Source: Mixta sp031457955 (GTDB lineage Bacteria > Pseudomonadota > Gammaproteobacteria > Enterobacterales > Enterobacteriaceae). From it: a DNA stretch of 64,000 nucleotides. The notes under the pieces were generated by a model. The model was not told the origin of the DNA and searched no databases. It saw only the letters and a list, made by a program, of their open reading frames with translations. Both the position numbers and the translations under genes were made by a program. This document shows positions 34,972 through 43,116 of this stretch, piece by piece. The first letter of the stretch is position 1. The number at the start of each line of letters is the position of its first letter. The DNA is taken from assembly GCF_031457955.1 (NCBI RefSeq), contig NZ_JAVDXN010000012.1, forward strand, positions 38,768 through 102,767. The letters are read 5' to 3'.

Positions 34972-36201
34972 ATGAGCAGAACCAACCTCTCATCCGTTCC
35001 AAATTCCGTTCGCTGGTTAACGCTACTCGGCACCATTATCACGCAGTTCGCGCTTGGCTCGGTTTACACCTGGAGCCTGTTTAACGGGCAGCTGTCGCAA
35101 AAGCTGGATGCGCCTGTGAGCCAGGTGGCTTTCTCCTTTGGTTTGCTCAGCCTTGGGCTGGCGATCTCTTCATCGGTTGCCGGTAAGTTGCAGGAGCGTT
35201 TTGGTGTGCGCAACGTCGCTATCGGCGCAGGTCTGTTGCTGGCGCTGGGCTTTTATCTGACGGCGCAGGCCAATTCCCTGCTGATGCTGTGGCTGAGCGC
35301 CGGTGTGCTGGTCGGTTTGGCGGACGGTGCCGGTTATCTTATGACGTTATCCAACTGCGTAAAGTGGTTCCCGGAGCGTAAAGGCGTGATCTCCGCCTGC
35401 GCCATTGGTGCCTACGGCCTGGGTAGCCTCGGTTTTAAATTTATCTGTAGCAGCCTGCTGGCGCATTTTAGTCTGGAAAATACCTTTTTGATCTGGGGCG
35501 CGCTGGCGATGAGCATGGTCATTATTGGCGCGTTGCTGATGAAAGATGCGCCGCAGCAGCAGGTGTCTCAGAATAAAAACGGCGAGGCGGCCACGCGTGA
35601 TTACAGCCTGGCGGAATCAATGCGTATGCCGCAATATTGGATGCTGGCGCTGATGTTTTTAACCGCCTGCATGAGTGGCCTGTATGTCATTGGCGTGGCG
35701 AAAGATATTGGCGAAGGCATGGTACAGCTCAGCACGCAAACCGCTGCCAGCGCGGTAACCATTATCGCCATCGCTAACCTGAGCGGCCGTCTGATTTTGG
35801 GCGTGCTGTCCGATAAAATGGCGCGCATCCGCGTGATTACGCTGGCGCAGGTGGTGTCGCTGGTGGGTATGGCAATCTTGCTTTTTACCCATATGAATGA
35901 AACCACGTTCTTTATCTCTGTTGCCTGTATCGCCTTTAGCTTTGGCGGCACCATTACCGTTTATCCTTCGCTGGTCAGCGATTTCTTTGGGCTTAATAAC
36001 CTGACGAAAAACTACGGGGTGATTTACCTGGGCTTTGGTATCGGCAGCGTGTTGGGTTCGCTTATCGCTTCGCTGTTTGGCGGCTTTACCGTTACCTTTA
36101 GCCTGATTATGACGCTGTTGGTGATCTCGCTGGTGATGTCGTTAATCATTCGTATGCCGCACCGGGCGCACAACATGCAGCAGGTTCTGCAACGCAGTTA
36201 A
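34972..36201 (+). CDS. yhjX: MFS transporter YhjX (oxalate/formate antiporter-like)
   Basis: The 409-residue protein matches E. coli YhjX (402 aa) closely: LGTIITQFALGSVYTWSLFNGQLS, FSFGLLSLGLAISSSVAGKLQERFGVR, SNCVKWFPERKG and FGGTITVYPSLVSDFFGLNN. Twelve membrane segments. In E. coli, yhjX is the main target of the pyruvate-sensing YpdA/YpdB system, both members of which are encoded at 49805-52256. SD GGGAGA. A terminator follows at 36249-36281. Confidence 0.93.
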   Translation: MSRTNLSSVPNSVRWLTLLGTIITQFALGSVYTWSLFNGQLSQKLDAPVSQVAFSFGLLSLGLAISSSVAGKLQERFGVRNVAIGAGLLLALGFYLTAQANSLLMLWLSAGVLVGLADGAGYLMTLSNCVKWFPERKGVISACAIGAYGLGSLGFKFICSSLLAHFSLENTFLIWGALAMSMVIIGALLMKDAPQQQVSQNKNGEAATRDYSLAESMRMPQYWMLALMFLTACMSGLYVIGVAKDIGEGMVQLSTQTAASAVTIIAIANLSGRLILGVLSDKMARIRVITLAQVVSLVGMAILLFTHMNETTFFISVACIAFSFGGTITVYPSLVSDFFGLNNLTKNYGVIYLGFGIGSVLGSLIASLFGGFTVTFSLIMTLLVISLVMSLIIRMPHRAHNMQQVLQRS

Positions 36202-36248
36202 TCTCTCTGCCGGGCAGCCAGCAACGCCGCCCGGCCGTTCGCTTTAGC

Positions 36249-36281
36249 TTCCGGACGCGCTCTGCCCGTCCGGAATTTTTT
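36249..36281 (+). terminator. Rho-independent terminator of yhjX
   Basis: TTCCGGACG/CGTCCGGAA 9-bp stem followed by T6; it touches the last bases of the convergent SMP-30 gene. Confidence 0.85.
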
Positions 36282-37152
36282 ATCCAAACAGCGGTTCTGG
36301 CTGACCCGCAACCGGCACCCGCACCGCCAGAATGCTTCCTGACCACGGATATTGCGCCAGTTCTTCCGCCGTGCGGTTTTCACGGCTGGAAGTGATATAA
36401 AGCGTTTTCAAATCATCGCCGCCAAAGGCAACCATGGTCGGCCAGCGCACCGGCAGCGGGATCTCATCAACAATCTCTGCGCTATTGGGGTCGATGCGCA
36501 CGATACGTCCGCCATCAAACAGCGCCGACCAATAAAAACCTTCTGCATCCACCGCCGCGCCATCCGGCATTAGCCCATCGTTAAAGCGACGGAAAACCTC
36601 ACGCTTGCCGTGCTCACCGGTCTCGGGATCAAGCGGATAGCGCCAGATAACGTGATGCGGTGTGTCACTATGGTAAACCCAGCGCCGATCGGGTGAAAAC
36701 GCCAGGCCGTTGGAGATTTGCACATCATCATCGATCACCTGCAGTTGCAGATCTTTATCAAGACGACAGAGCTTCGCGCCGTTACGATCCTGCGGCTCCC
36801 ACAGGCTGCCGCACCAGAAACGGCCAAAGGGATCGACGCGACCGTCGTTAAAGCGGCTTTTACTGGCTTCGCCGGGGTTATCGGCGATCTTACGTTCCGG
36901 CTTTCCCTGCGCGTCAATAAACCAGACGCCGCTGCGCATTGCTGCCACCAGGCCGCCTTCCCGGCGCAAACCGATACAGCCAACCTCCTCCCGCTGCGGA
37001 AAAACCCGGTGTTCACCGCTTTTTGGATCGAAGCGGTGAATCGCCGGGGCCAGGATATCAACAAACCACAGCGCCTGCTCTGCGGTTGACCACAACGGGC
37101 ATTCGCCCAGCTCGGTCTCAATCGGTAAAACGCGCTCTACCTGCCAGTTCAT
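36280..37152 (-). CDS. SMP-30/gluconolactonase-family (regucalcin-like) protein
   Basis: The 290-residue six-bladed beta-propeller protein has the family signatures ELGECPLWS near residue 15 (metal-binding Glu), SRFNDGRVDPFGRFWCGSL near residue 100, ISNGLAFSPD and PDGAAVDAEGFYWSAL (metal-binding Asn/Asp). Members hydrolyse sugar lactones with a divalent metal. It lies directly downstream of the bglGFB operon (82 bp gap), which fits sugar metabolism, but its own substrate is unknown. Confidence 0.88.
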   Translation of the reverse strand: MNWQVERVLPIETELGECPLWSTAEQALWFVDILAPAIHRFDPKSGEHRVFPQREEVGCIGLRREGGLVAAMRSGVWFIDAQGKPERKIADNPGEASKSRFNDGRVDPFGRFWCGSLWEPQDRNGAKLCRLDKDLQLQVIDDDVQISNGLAFSPDRRWVYHSDTPHHVIWRYPLDPETGEHGKREVFRRFNDGLMPDGAAVDAEGFYWSALFDGGRIVRIDPNSAEIVDEIPLPVRWPTMVAFGGDDLKTLYITSSRENRTAEELAQYPWSGSILAVRVPVAGQPEPLFG

Positions 37153-37234
37153 GGCGGCTCCTTTTCGCTACGAGTTTGGTGCATAAACTGTAGCGGAAAT
37201 TGGCGCGCTGCGGCTTACCTGTTGGGCAAAATTA

Positions 37235-38629
37235 TCACGGCTGCAGGCTGTCGCCCTGCGTGGCAATCACTTTTTGATACCAGTAAAAGCTCTTTTTGCG
37301 GCTACGCGCCAGGCTGCCTTCGCCATTGTCATGGCGATCAACATAGATAAAACCATAGCGTTTAGAAATCTCCGCTTTCGAGGCGCTAATCAGGTCAATG
37401 GGCGCCCAGCTGGTATATCCCATCACCTCGACGCCATCTTTCAACGCTTCCGCCACCTGCAACAGGTGGTCATTCAGGTAACTGATGCGGTAATCATCCT
37501 CAATGGTGCCGTCTGCCTGCGGGTAATCTTTCGCGCCCAGGCCGTTTTCGACGATAAACAGCGGCTTTTGATAGCGATCCCATAACGTATTCAGCAGCGT
37601 ACGCAAGCCAATCGGATCGATCTGCCAGCCCCACTCAGAGCTGTGCAGATGCGGATTCGGCACCATACTGAGAATATTGCCGCGCGCCTGCTGATTCAGC
37701 GCTTCATCAGCGGTAACACAGCCGGTCATGTAATAGCTGAAAGAGATAAAATCCACGGTTTCACGCAGCGCAACGCGATCCTCATCGGTGATATTCAGTT
37801 CAATACCCTGCTCACGTAGCTGACGCAACATATAACCCGGCCACGCGCCGCGGCACTGCACATCACCAAAGAACTGCCAGCTGCGGTTCTCCTGCAGGGT
37901 GGCAAAAACATCTTCCGGTTTACAGGTCAGCGGATACATCAACCCGCCCAGCAGCATATTGCCGATTTGCGCATCAGGGATAAGGTCATGGCACGCTTTT
38001 ACCGCCAGCGCGCTGGCAACCAGCTGATGATGGATCGCCTGATAAATGTCGCCTTTGCTGCTATCGCCGGGCAAGCCAACCCCGGTAAAAGGCGCATGCA
38101 GCGACATATTGATTTCATTAAAGGTGAGCCACAGCTTCACTTTGTGCTGATAGCGTTGAAAAACGGTGCGGGCGTAGCGCAGGAAAAAATCAATCAGCTG
38201 GCGACTTCCCCAGCCGCCGTAGTTTTGCACCAGCCCCAGCGGCATTTCATAGTGGGATAAGGTCACCATCGGCTGGATCTGATGCTGCGCCAGCTCGTCG
38301 AACAGCCGGTCGTAGTATGCCAGTCCGGCTTCGTTGGGTTGGGTTTCATCGCCCTGCGGAAAAATGCGCGCCCAGGCGATGGAAACGCGTAAACAGCTGA
38401 ATCCCATTTCGGCAAATAAGGCAATGTCCTGCGGGTAACGGTGATAAAAGTCGATGGCGATATCCTTTAACGCGCTATCGCCAGCGCGACGCTCGACCAC
38501 CGGGCCAAAGATCCCCTGCGGCTGAACGTCCGATGTCGTCAGGCCTTTACCGTCCTGCTGCCATGCGCCTTCAACCTGATTAGCCGCGATCGCGCCGCCC
38601 CATAAAAAATTATCCGGAAACCGTTTCAT
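37235..38629 (-). CDS. bglB: 6-phospho-beta-glucosidase (GH1)
   Basis: Hydrolyses phosphorylated beta-glucosides delivered by the PTS. Family GH1 features: FLWGGAIAANQVEGAW at the N-terminus, acid/base Glu in LWLTFNEINM, nucleophile Glu in LFIVENGLGAKD, and the phosphate-binding region SKAEISKRYGFIYVD near the C-terminus. 464 residues, typical of BglA/BglB/AscB. It is third in bglGFB, 15 bp after bglF. Symbol by operon position; AscB/ArbB-type names would also be possible. Confidence 0.9.
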   Translation of the reverse strand: MKRFPDNFLWGGAIAANQVEGAWQQDGKGLTTSDVQPQGIFGPVVERRAGDSALKDIAIDFYHRYPQDIALFAEMGFSCLRVSIAWARIFPQGDETQPNEAGLAYYDRLFDELAQHQIQPMVTLSHYEMPLGLVQNYGGWGSRQLIDFFLRYARTVFQRYQHKVKLWLTFNEINMSLHAPFTGVGLPGDSSKGDIYQAIHHQLVASALAVKACHDLIPDAQIGNMLLGGLMYPLTCKPEDVFATLQENRSWQFFGDVQCRGAWPGYMLRQLREQGIELNITDEDRVALRETVDFISFSYYMTGCVTADEALNQQARGNILSMVPNPHLHSSEWGWQIDPIGLRTLLNTLWDRYQKPLFIVENGLGAKDYPQADGTIEDDYRISYLNDHLLQVAEALKDGVEVMGYTSWAPIDLISASKAEISKRYGFIYVDRHDNGEGSLARSRKKSFYWYQKVIATQGDSLQP

Positions 38630-38644
38630 ACTGACTCCTTGTTA

Positions 38645-40555
38645 TTAAGGTTGCACGCCGAGAAAAGGCGCGCCTGCGTGGATACGTTCGCCATTGGCCA
38701 GCGTAGCGACGGCTGCGTAATCGTCGCTGTTGCTGATAATCACCGGCGTAGTGAGATCGTAACCGGCGTTTTTGATCGCCTGTCGATCGAATTCGAGCAA
38801 AAGATCGCCCGGCTTGATGGTATCGCCTGGTTTTACATGGGCGATAAAGTGCTGCCCGTTGAGTTTGACGGTATCAATGCCCACATGAATCAACACTTCG
38901 ATACCGCTGCGGCTCAACAGGCCAATGGCGTGCCGCGTGGCAAACAGCGAAGCGACTTCGCCGTGAAACGGTGCCAGCAAATAGTTGTCGTGCGGCAGAA
39001 TTGCCGCGCCCATGCCCAGCAGCCCGCTGGCAAAGGTGGGATCTGCTACCTTGTCCAGCGCCAGCACTGTTCCGCTGAGCGGTGCAAGCAGCGTATCGTG
39101 ATTTTCGACCTCAGCTGGCGTAACACAAGAAGATGAGGCGGAAGGGCGTTCAGCGGGTGAAGCCTCCTTTTTCGCAGCGGAAACCGCGCCGTTCGGCAGG
39201 CCAGCGATCAACGTTAATAGGCAGCCGACCAGCAGCGCCAATAACGTGCCCAGTCCGGCACCCCAAACGCTGATATCGATCCCGGAGGGAGGAATAAACT
39301 GCGCCAGACTGAAGATGCTGACAAGGCCAAAAGAGTAAGCGCTGACGCCGCAAAAGCCGGTTACAGCGCTGCCCAGCGCGCCGCCGATACAGCCAAACAT
39401 AAAGGGACGACGATGCGGCAGCGTCACGCCATATACCGCCGGTTCGGTAATACCAAACACGCCTGCGGTTGCGCCTGAGCCTGCCAGCATTTTTAACTGC
39501 GCATCGCGGGTGCGCAGCATCACGCCCAGACAGGCGCCTACCTGCCCCATTACTGCGGGCAGCACTAACGGCGTTAACGTATCATAGCCCAGCACCGCCA
39601 GGTTATTCATCATCAACGGCACCAGCCCCCAGTGCAGGCCGAACATCACGCAAACCTGCCAGATGCCGCCGATCACCAGGCCCGCAAGCCAGGGTGCTAA
39701 AATATAAATCGCCTGATAGCCGTGAGCCAGCCCCTGGCTTAGCCAAGTGGCCGCCGGTCCAATAAGCAGGAACGTCAGCGGCACGGTGATCATCAGGCAA
39801 ATCAGCGGTGTAAAATAATTTTTAACCACCGCAGGCAGAATCTTCCCGCACTGCTTTTCCAGCCAGCAACTTACCCACGCGGCAAAAATAATCGGGATCA
39901 CCGATGAGCTGTAATTCAGAAAGGTGACCGGAATGCCGAGAAAGCCAACGAGGGGCGCATCGGACCGCGTACTGGCCTGAAATGCCTGAATCATCAGCGG
40001 ATGCGTTAGCGCGCCGCCAATGGTCATGGTAAGAAACGGGCTGCCGCCAAACTTCTTACCGGCGGTATAGCCTAAAACCAACGGAAAGAAATAGAACAGC
40101 GCATCGCTGGCGGCGAACCATATCTGGTAAGTACCGCTCTCAGTGCGCAGCCAGCCACAGGCTACGCTTAGCGCCAGCAGCCCTTTCAGGATACCGGAGC
40201 CTGCCATCACGCCCAGAAACGGGGTGAAAATGGCGGAAATAATATCGATTAAGCGATTAAAAAGATGACCTGGCTTTTCCGCTTTCGCGACGGGCGCAGC
40301 CTGCTCGTCGCTGCCATTCTGCTGGCAGATTTCCTGCCAGACCTCATGCACATGGTTGCCGATGACCACCTGAAACTGACCGCCGCTGATCACCACCATG
40401 ATCACGCCCGGATGGGCTTTTAGCTGCTCGCTTTGTGCAAGCGTAAGATCTTTTAATTTAAAGCGCAGCCGGGTAGCGCAATGCATCATGCTGATAATAT
40501 TGGCGCGCCCGCCTACTCCGCTGATAATATCCCTGGCTAATTGTTGATACGACAT
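38645..40555 (-). CDS. bglF: PTS beta-glucoside transporter EIIBCA
   Basis: Transports and phosphorylates beta-glucosides. The EIIB domain (residues about 1-90) has the phospho-Cys in IISMMHCATRLRFKLKD; the EIIC domain (about 100-460) has about ten membrane segments (GVMAGSGILKGLLAL, GITEPAVYGVTLP); the EIIA domain (about 490-636) carries the phospho-His in VLIHVGIDTVKLNG. The start MSYQQLARDIISGVGG at 40555 is preceded by AAGGAT. A longer open frame from 40729 crosses the antiterminator site and is rejected. 636 residues. Confidence 0.94.
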   Translation of the reverse strand: MSYQQLARDIISGVGGRANIISMMHCATRLRFKLKDLTLAQSEQLKAHPGVIMVVISGGQFQVVIGNHVHEVWQEICQQNGSDEQAAPVAKAEKPGHLFNRLIDIISAIFTPFLGVMAGSGILKGLLALSVACGWLRTESGTYQIWFAASDALFYFFPLVLGYTAGKKFGGSPFLTMTIGGALTHPLMIQAFQASTRSDAPLVGFLGIPVTFLNYSSSVIPIIFAAWVSCWLEKQCGKILPAVVKNYFTPLICLMITVPLTFLLIGPAATWLSQGLAHGYQAIYILAPWLAGLVIGGIWQVCVMFGLHWGLVPLMMNNLAVLGYDTLTPLVLPAVMGQVGACLGVMLRTRDAQLKMLAGSGATAGVFGITEPAVYGVTLPHRRPFMFGCIGGALGSAVTGFCGVSAYSFGLVSIFSLAQFIPPSGIDISVWGAGLGTLLALLVGCLLTLIAGLPNGAVSAAKKEASPAERPSASSSCVTPAEVENHDTLLAPLSGTVLALDKVADPTFASGLLGMGAAILPHDNYLLAPFHGEVASLFATRHAIGLLSRSGIEVLIHVGIDTVKLNGQHFIAHVKPGDTIKPGDLLLEFDRQAIKNAGYDLTTPVIISNSDDYAAVATLANGERIHAGAPFLGVQP

Positions 40556-40598
40556 ATTCAATCCTTTTATGACGGCTGCCCGGCGGCAGCATAAAACG

Positions 40599-40670
40599 AA
40601 AAAAAACCTGACGGCAGGTCTGCTGATGCAGCCTGTCTTCAGGTTTTGCCTGCCGAAGCAGTAACAATCC
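40599..40670 (-). promoter_or_regulatory. Second BglG antiterminator/terminator switch (before bglF)
   Basis: On the minus strand, GGATTGTTACTGC followed by TTCGGCAGGCAAAACCTGA (RAT site, about 40638-40670) matches the BglG/LicT ribonucleic antiterminator. It overlaps the 5' side of a terminator hairpin (AAACCTGA...TCAGGTTT with a U-run, 40599-40646). BglG binding to the RAT would prevent termination between bglG and bglF. Confidence 0.9.
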
Positions 40671-40679
40671 AGATGATGT

Positions 40680-41534
40680 TTAGTGCGCGATCGGCTGCTG
40701 GCTTTCGCTCTCCTTACGCACGCGTTCAATATGGATAGCGAGAAACATTTTTTCTTCGTTGGTGAGTGCGCTCTGATACTGGCGCATTAAATGCTGTTCG
40801 ATTTTTTCCGCACAGCGCCACGCCTGCGGATAATTTTCCTTGATCGAAAGATAGAGCATCGCCTCATCATCGGCCACCACGCAACGCCCCAGCATGCGCT
40901 GCGCGAAAAATTTCAGATGCGTAATAAAGCGTTGATAACTGAGCGATTGCAGATCGTATTCCAGGTGCAGCTGATATTTCACAATATGCAAAATCTCCTG
41001 CATCACGCCGGTAATATGCATCACTTCCGGCATCTCGCTATTAAGCTGCGCATTCACCAGATGCAACGCAATAAACCCCGCCTCATCTTCCGGTAACAGC
41101 ACGCCCAGCCGCTGATGAATGATGGCCAGCGCATCCAGGCCAAGGGTAAATTCTTTTGGGTAGAGCTGCTTAATTTCCCAAAGCAGCGCGTTGGGAAGCA
41201 GCACATTGCCGTTATAGCGCACAATAGCAAAGTGGCAGTGATCGATAAGCGCAATGCAAAGATTGTCCTGAAGCTTACCCAGCCGCCGCTGCGCCAGTTC
41301 AGTAATGCGATCGCAGGTGGTCACCACCTCCGGTGGAATATGACTTAATAGTTCCGTTAACCGCGTTACCAGCGCGCTATTTTTCCGGGCAAATATTTTT
41401 TCGATTTTGCTGCTGTCAATGCTGTCGCCCGGGCGCTTCTGAAAGCCAAGGCCACATCCCATCATCACCTGCTCGCACTGATGTTCATCCAGAACGACCA
41501 CGACATTATTATTAAGTACCTTGGTGATCTTCAT
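40680..41534 (-). CDS. bglG: BglG/LicT-family transcriptional antiterminator
   Basis: RNA-binding antiterminator controlled by PTS phosphorylation. The N-terminal CAT domain (MKITKVLNNNVVVVLDEHQCEQVMMGCGLGFQKRPGD) is followed by two PTS regulation domains with conserved His (LIDHCHFAIVR and IALHLVNAQL in PRD1; LAIHIERV in PRD2). The start at 41534 follows the leader switch; an open frame from 41624 runs through the RAT and is not used. 284 residues. Confidence 0.93.
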   Translation of the reverse strand: MKITKVLNNNVVVVLDEHQCEQVMMGCGLGFQKRPGDSIDSSKIEKIFARKNSALVTRLTELLSHIPPEVVTTCDRITELAQRRLGKLQDNLCIALIDHCHFAIVRYNGNVLLPNALLWEIKQLYPKEFTLGLDALAIIHQRLGVLLPEDEAGFIALHLVNAQLNSEMPEVMHITGVMQEILHIVKYQLHLEYDLQSLSYQRFITHLKFFAQRMLGRCVVADDEAMLYLSIKENYPQAWRCAEKIEQHLMRQYQSALTNEEKMFLAIHIERVRKESESQQPIAH

Positions 41535-41548
41535 GCATCCCTCAAAAC

Positions 41549-41614
41549 AAAAAAACCCGACCTCCGGCACAGGCCAGAGCATCAGGTTTTGCCTGCGTAT
41601 GCAGTAACAATTCA
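41549..41614 (-). promoter_or_regulatory. BglG antiterminator/terminator switch in the bgl leader
   Basis: On the minus strand, GAATTGTTACTGC then ATACGCAGGCAAAACCTGA (about 41582-41614) is a second RAT sequence. It overlaps a hairpin ending in GGTCGGGTTTTTTT (41549-41590). It is located 15 bp before bglG, so the operon has the classic two-switch layout of E. coli bgl. Confidence 0.9.
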
Positions 41615-42193
41615 GCGACTTCACTCTATCAGCTTTGTTTAAGCGCTCAATGCGTTATGAATAAAAACGTGATAGCGATCATCAGCAACCTGCTAAGGTT
41701 ATTGAATTGTTTCCGCTATGTTTTTTTATTGCGCCCTGCGGGCTTAGCGCAAATTTCCTTTGGCTTTAGCTACCCGCTATGTTGCGTGCAGGCATTATTA
41801 ATGCTGCGGTTAATCCCTTTCAATCTATTTTTCCCTGTATATCTGTCCAGATATTTTCCTGCAATCACACGCTGCTTTTCCGCCCGGCTTTAATAGCCGC
41901 ACCGTTGTCACGGGCATATTTTTCCTTAAGGTAAATTCCTGCGGTAAACGCGATTAACAAGCTGGACGGTAAATGAGAATGAGAATATAAAGTTTGTTGC
42001 CTTTAGGATAATTCCTGTTATTATAGCTATCCATTCGGTCCATTCCTATATTTTTACATGGCACTTTTCATCTACGCTTAATCGCATTGAAATATTTGTA
42101 AATATTTTATTAATAAACTCTACATTAGCGTCGTTATTCCTCCACTTTTGTTTTTTATAGTGGTTGGTATTAAAGGCAGCAAGAGAGTTCACC
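41615..42193. other. Gap holding the bgl promoter; no convincing gene
   Basis: On the minus strand, TTGAGC and TAGAGT about 16 bp apart near 41620-41650 could be the bgl promoter. A 78-codon plus-strand frame at 41657-41893 has an unlikely composition and no RBS. AATGAGAATGAGAAT near 41972 resembles half of a Fur box. The AT-rich stretch 42080-42170 probably contains the promoter of the small lipoprotein gene at 42194. Confidence 0.4.
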
Positions 42194-42343
42194 ATGCGAA
42201 TAATGATAAAAAGCGCGTCTGTTCTGGCGATTGTCAGTATGCTAAGTGGGTGTATTATTGCTCACGATCGCGGGCCTGGCTGGCACCATGACAATGGTCA
42301 TCATAATGGCTGGCGCCACCACCATCATCATCGCGGATGGTAA
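42194..42343 (+). CDS. Tiny His-rich lipoprotein
   Basis: A 49-codon gene: MRIMIKSASVLAIVSMLSGC gives a short signal peptide with lipobox MLSGC (lipidated Cys20). The 29-residue mature tail is IIAHDRGPGWHHDNGHHNGW followed by RHHHHHRGW. Ten His, including a run of five, suggest binding of Ni, Zn or Cu at the membrane surface. AAGAGAG precedes the ATG by 8-9 bases. Function unknown; no family recognised. An ERIC element begins nine bases after the stop and may lie on its mRNA. Confidence 0.75.
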   Translation: MRIMIKSASVLAIVSMLSGCIIAHDRGPGWHHDNGHHNGWRHHHHHRGW

Positions 42344-42351
42344 AAAAGATT

Positions 42352-42478
42352 CTAACCCTAACCCGTTCGGCACGCAGGCAGGCGGCGACACTGTGAATTA
42401 TCAGACACTTACGTAAGTCAGTGACTGAAGTGAACCAGAAAAGCCGACGCGGCTGCAATCTGAAACAGGGCGGGTAGA
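42352..42478. repeat. ERIC element (full length, about 127 bp)
   Basis: The whole stretch follows the enterobacterial repetitive intergenic consensus. Landmarks are the outer end CTAACCCTAA, the central inverted repeat around CACTTACGTAAGTCAGTGACT, then AAGCCGACGCGG and the outer end CGGGTAGA. Substitutions are scattered, but length and order are complete. Confidence 0.88.
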
Positions 42479-42553
42479 AACAGGTAAGTCACGACATACC
42501 TGGCGGGCAAAGCCTGCACACAGCAATATAATAAAAAATAAGTAAGAAAATTT

Positions 42554-42573
42554 GGGCGAGAATATTCTCGCCC
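42554..42573 (-). terminator. Bidirectional terminator-like palindrome
   Basis: GGGCGAGAATATTCTCGCCC is a perfect 20-bp palindrome followed by TTTTC on the plus strand and AAATTTTC on the minus strand. It probably ends the lipoprotein gene at 42583 and transcripts coming from the left. Confidence 0.7.
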
Positions 42574-42582
42574 TTTTCTTTA

Positions 42583-42864
42583 TTAGCCTTTCAACGCGAA
42601 ATTACATTGATACCAGGCGGTGGTTAATCCTGGGATATGGCTATCCTGTGGCGGTAATGCATCAACTAAATCAAAGCCCTGAGCGCGGCAATAATTAGCC
42701 ACATCAAGTTTGAGCGCATCTTTATCTACTTTCTGCGGGTGATAACGATACTGTACCGTATGGGAAACGGGATCTTCATCTACCCGCTCGAAAGCGCCTG
42801 GTTTGCTGGCCGTACAGCCCGCTAATAAAAACAGCGCCAAAACGCCGTAAATTTTGCTTTTCAT
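42583..42864 (-). CDS. Small lipoprotein of unknown function
   Basis: The 93-residue protein has a signal peptide and lipobox LLAGC (lipidated Cys17). The mature part (TASKPGAFERVDEDPVSHTVQYRYHPQKVDKDALKLDVANYCRAQGFDLVDALPP) resembles small enterobacterial lipoproteins with a Tyr/Asp-rich beta-alpha fold and two mature Cys (NYCRAQG, WYQCNF) that could form a disulfide. No named family can be assigned with confidence. Confidence 0.8.
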   Translation of the reverse strand: MKSKIYGVLALFLLAGCTASKPGAFERVDEDPVSHTVQYRYHPQKVDKDALKLDVANYCRAQGFDLVDALPPQDSHIPGLTTAWYQCNFALKG

Positions 42865-42962
42865 CTCTTTTCCTTATGCTGGTGCGGCATCTTAACAGGC
42901 GGCAAGGCAGGCACAATCGGAATGCGGCTTAAAGCGCAGCGCGCCATGCAAGGTTTTATCAA

Positions 42963-42976
42963 TTGAATCGATTCAA
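42963..42976. promoter_or_regulatory. LacI/GalR-family (Cra-like) operator palindrome
   Basis: TTGAATCGATTCAA is a perfect 14-bp palindrome that fits the Cra consensus TGAAWCSNTHHW and other LacI-family operators. It lies 97 bp upstream of the lipoprotein start on one side and upstream of the candidate sRNA on the other. Confidence 0.5.
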
Positions 42977-43017
42977 GTTAACGTTTAGTGGAGTTGCCCG
43001 TTAAGTGCGATTATCTT

Positions 43018-43111
43018 TTCAGACGCCATGATGTCTGTGCCACACACCAGGTTTTATATATAAATAACAATGAGTTAACCGTTAAGGCCCGCTTGATGCG
43101 GGCTTTTTTTT
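43018..43111 (+). ncRNA. Candidate small RNA ending in an orphan intrinsic terminator
   Basis: A strong terminator (GCCCGC-TTGAT-GCGGGC followed by eight T, 43087-43111) points to the right but no plus-strand gene precedes it. Upstream lie a small hairpin CAGAC/GTCTG (43020-43037) and an AU-rich single-stranded stretch, the usual layout of Hfq-dependent sRNAs. The 5' end is a guess; TTATCT near 43010 could be the -10 box. A GTG frame across it (42988-43197) has no coding look. Confidence 0.35.
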
Positions 43112-43116
43112 GTCGG

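Noticed and set aside
41657..41893. 78-codon plus-strand frame upstream of bgl
   Set aside because: No RBS, composition resembles translated AT-rich intergenic DNA, and it overlaps the likely bgl promoter.
42255..42458. 67-codon minus-strand frame across the His-rich lipoprotein and ERIC
   Set aside because: It crosses an ERIC element and is antisense to a better-supported small gene.
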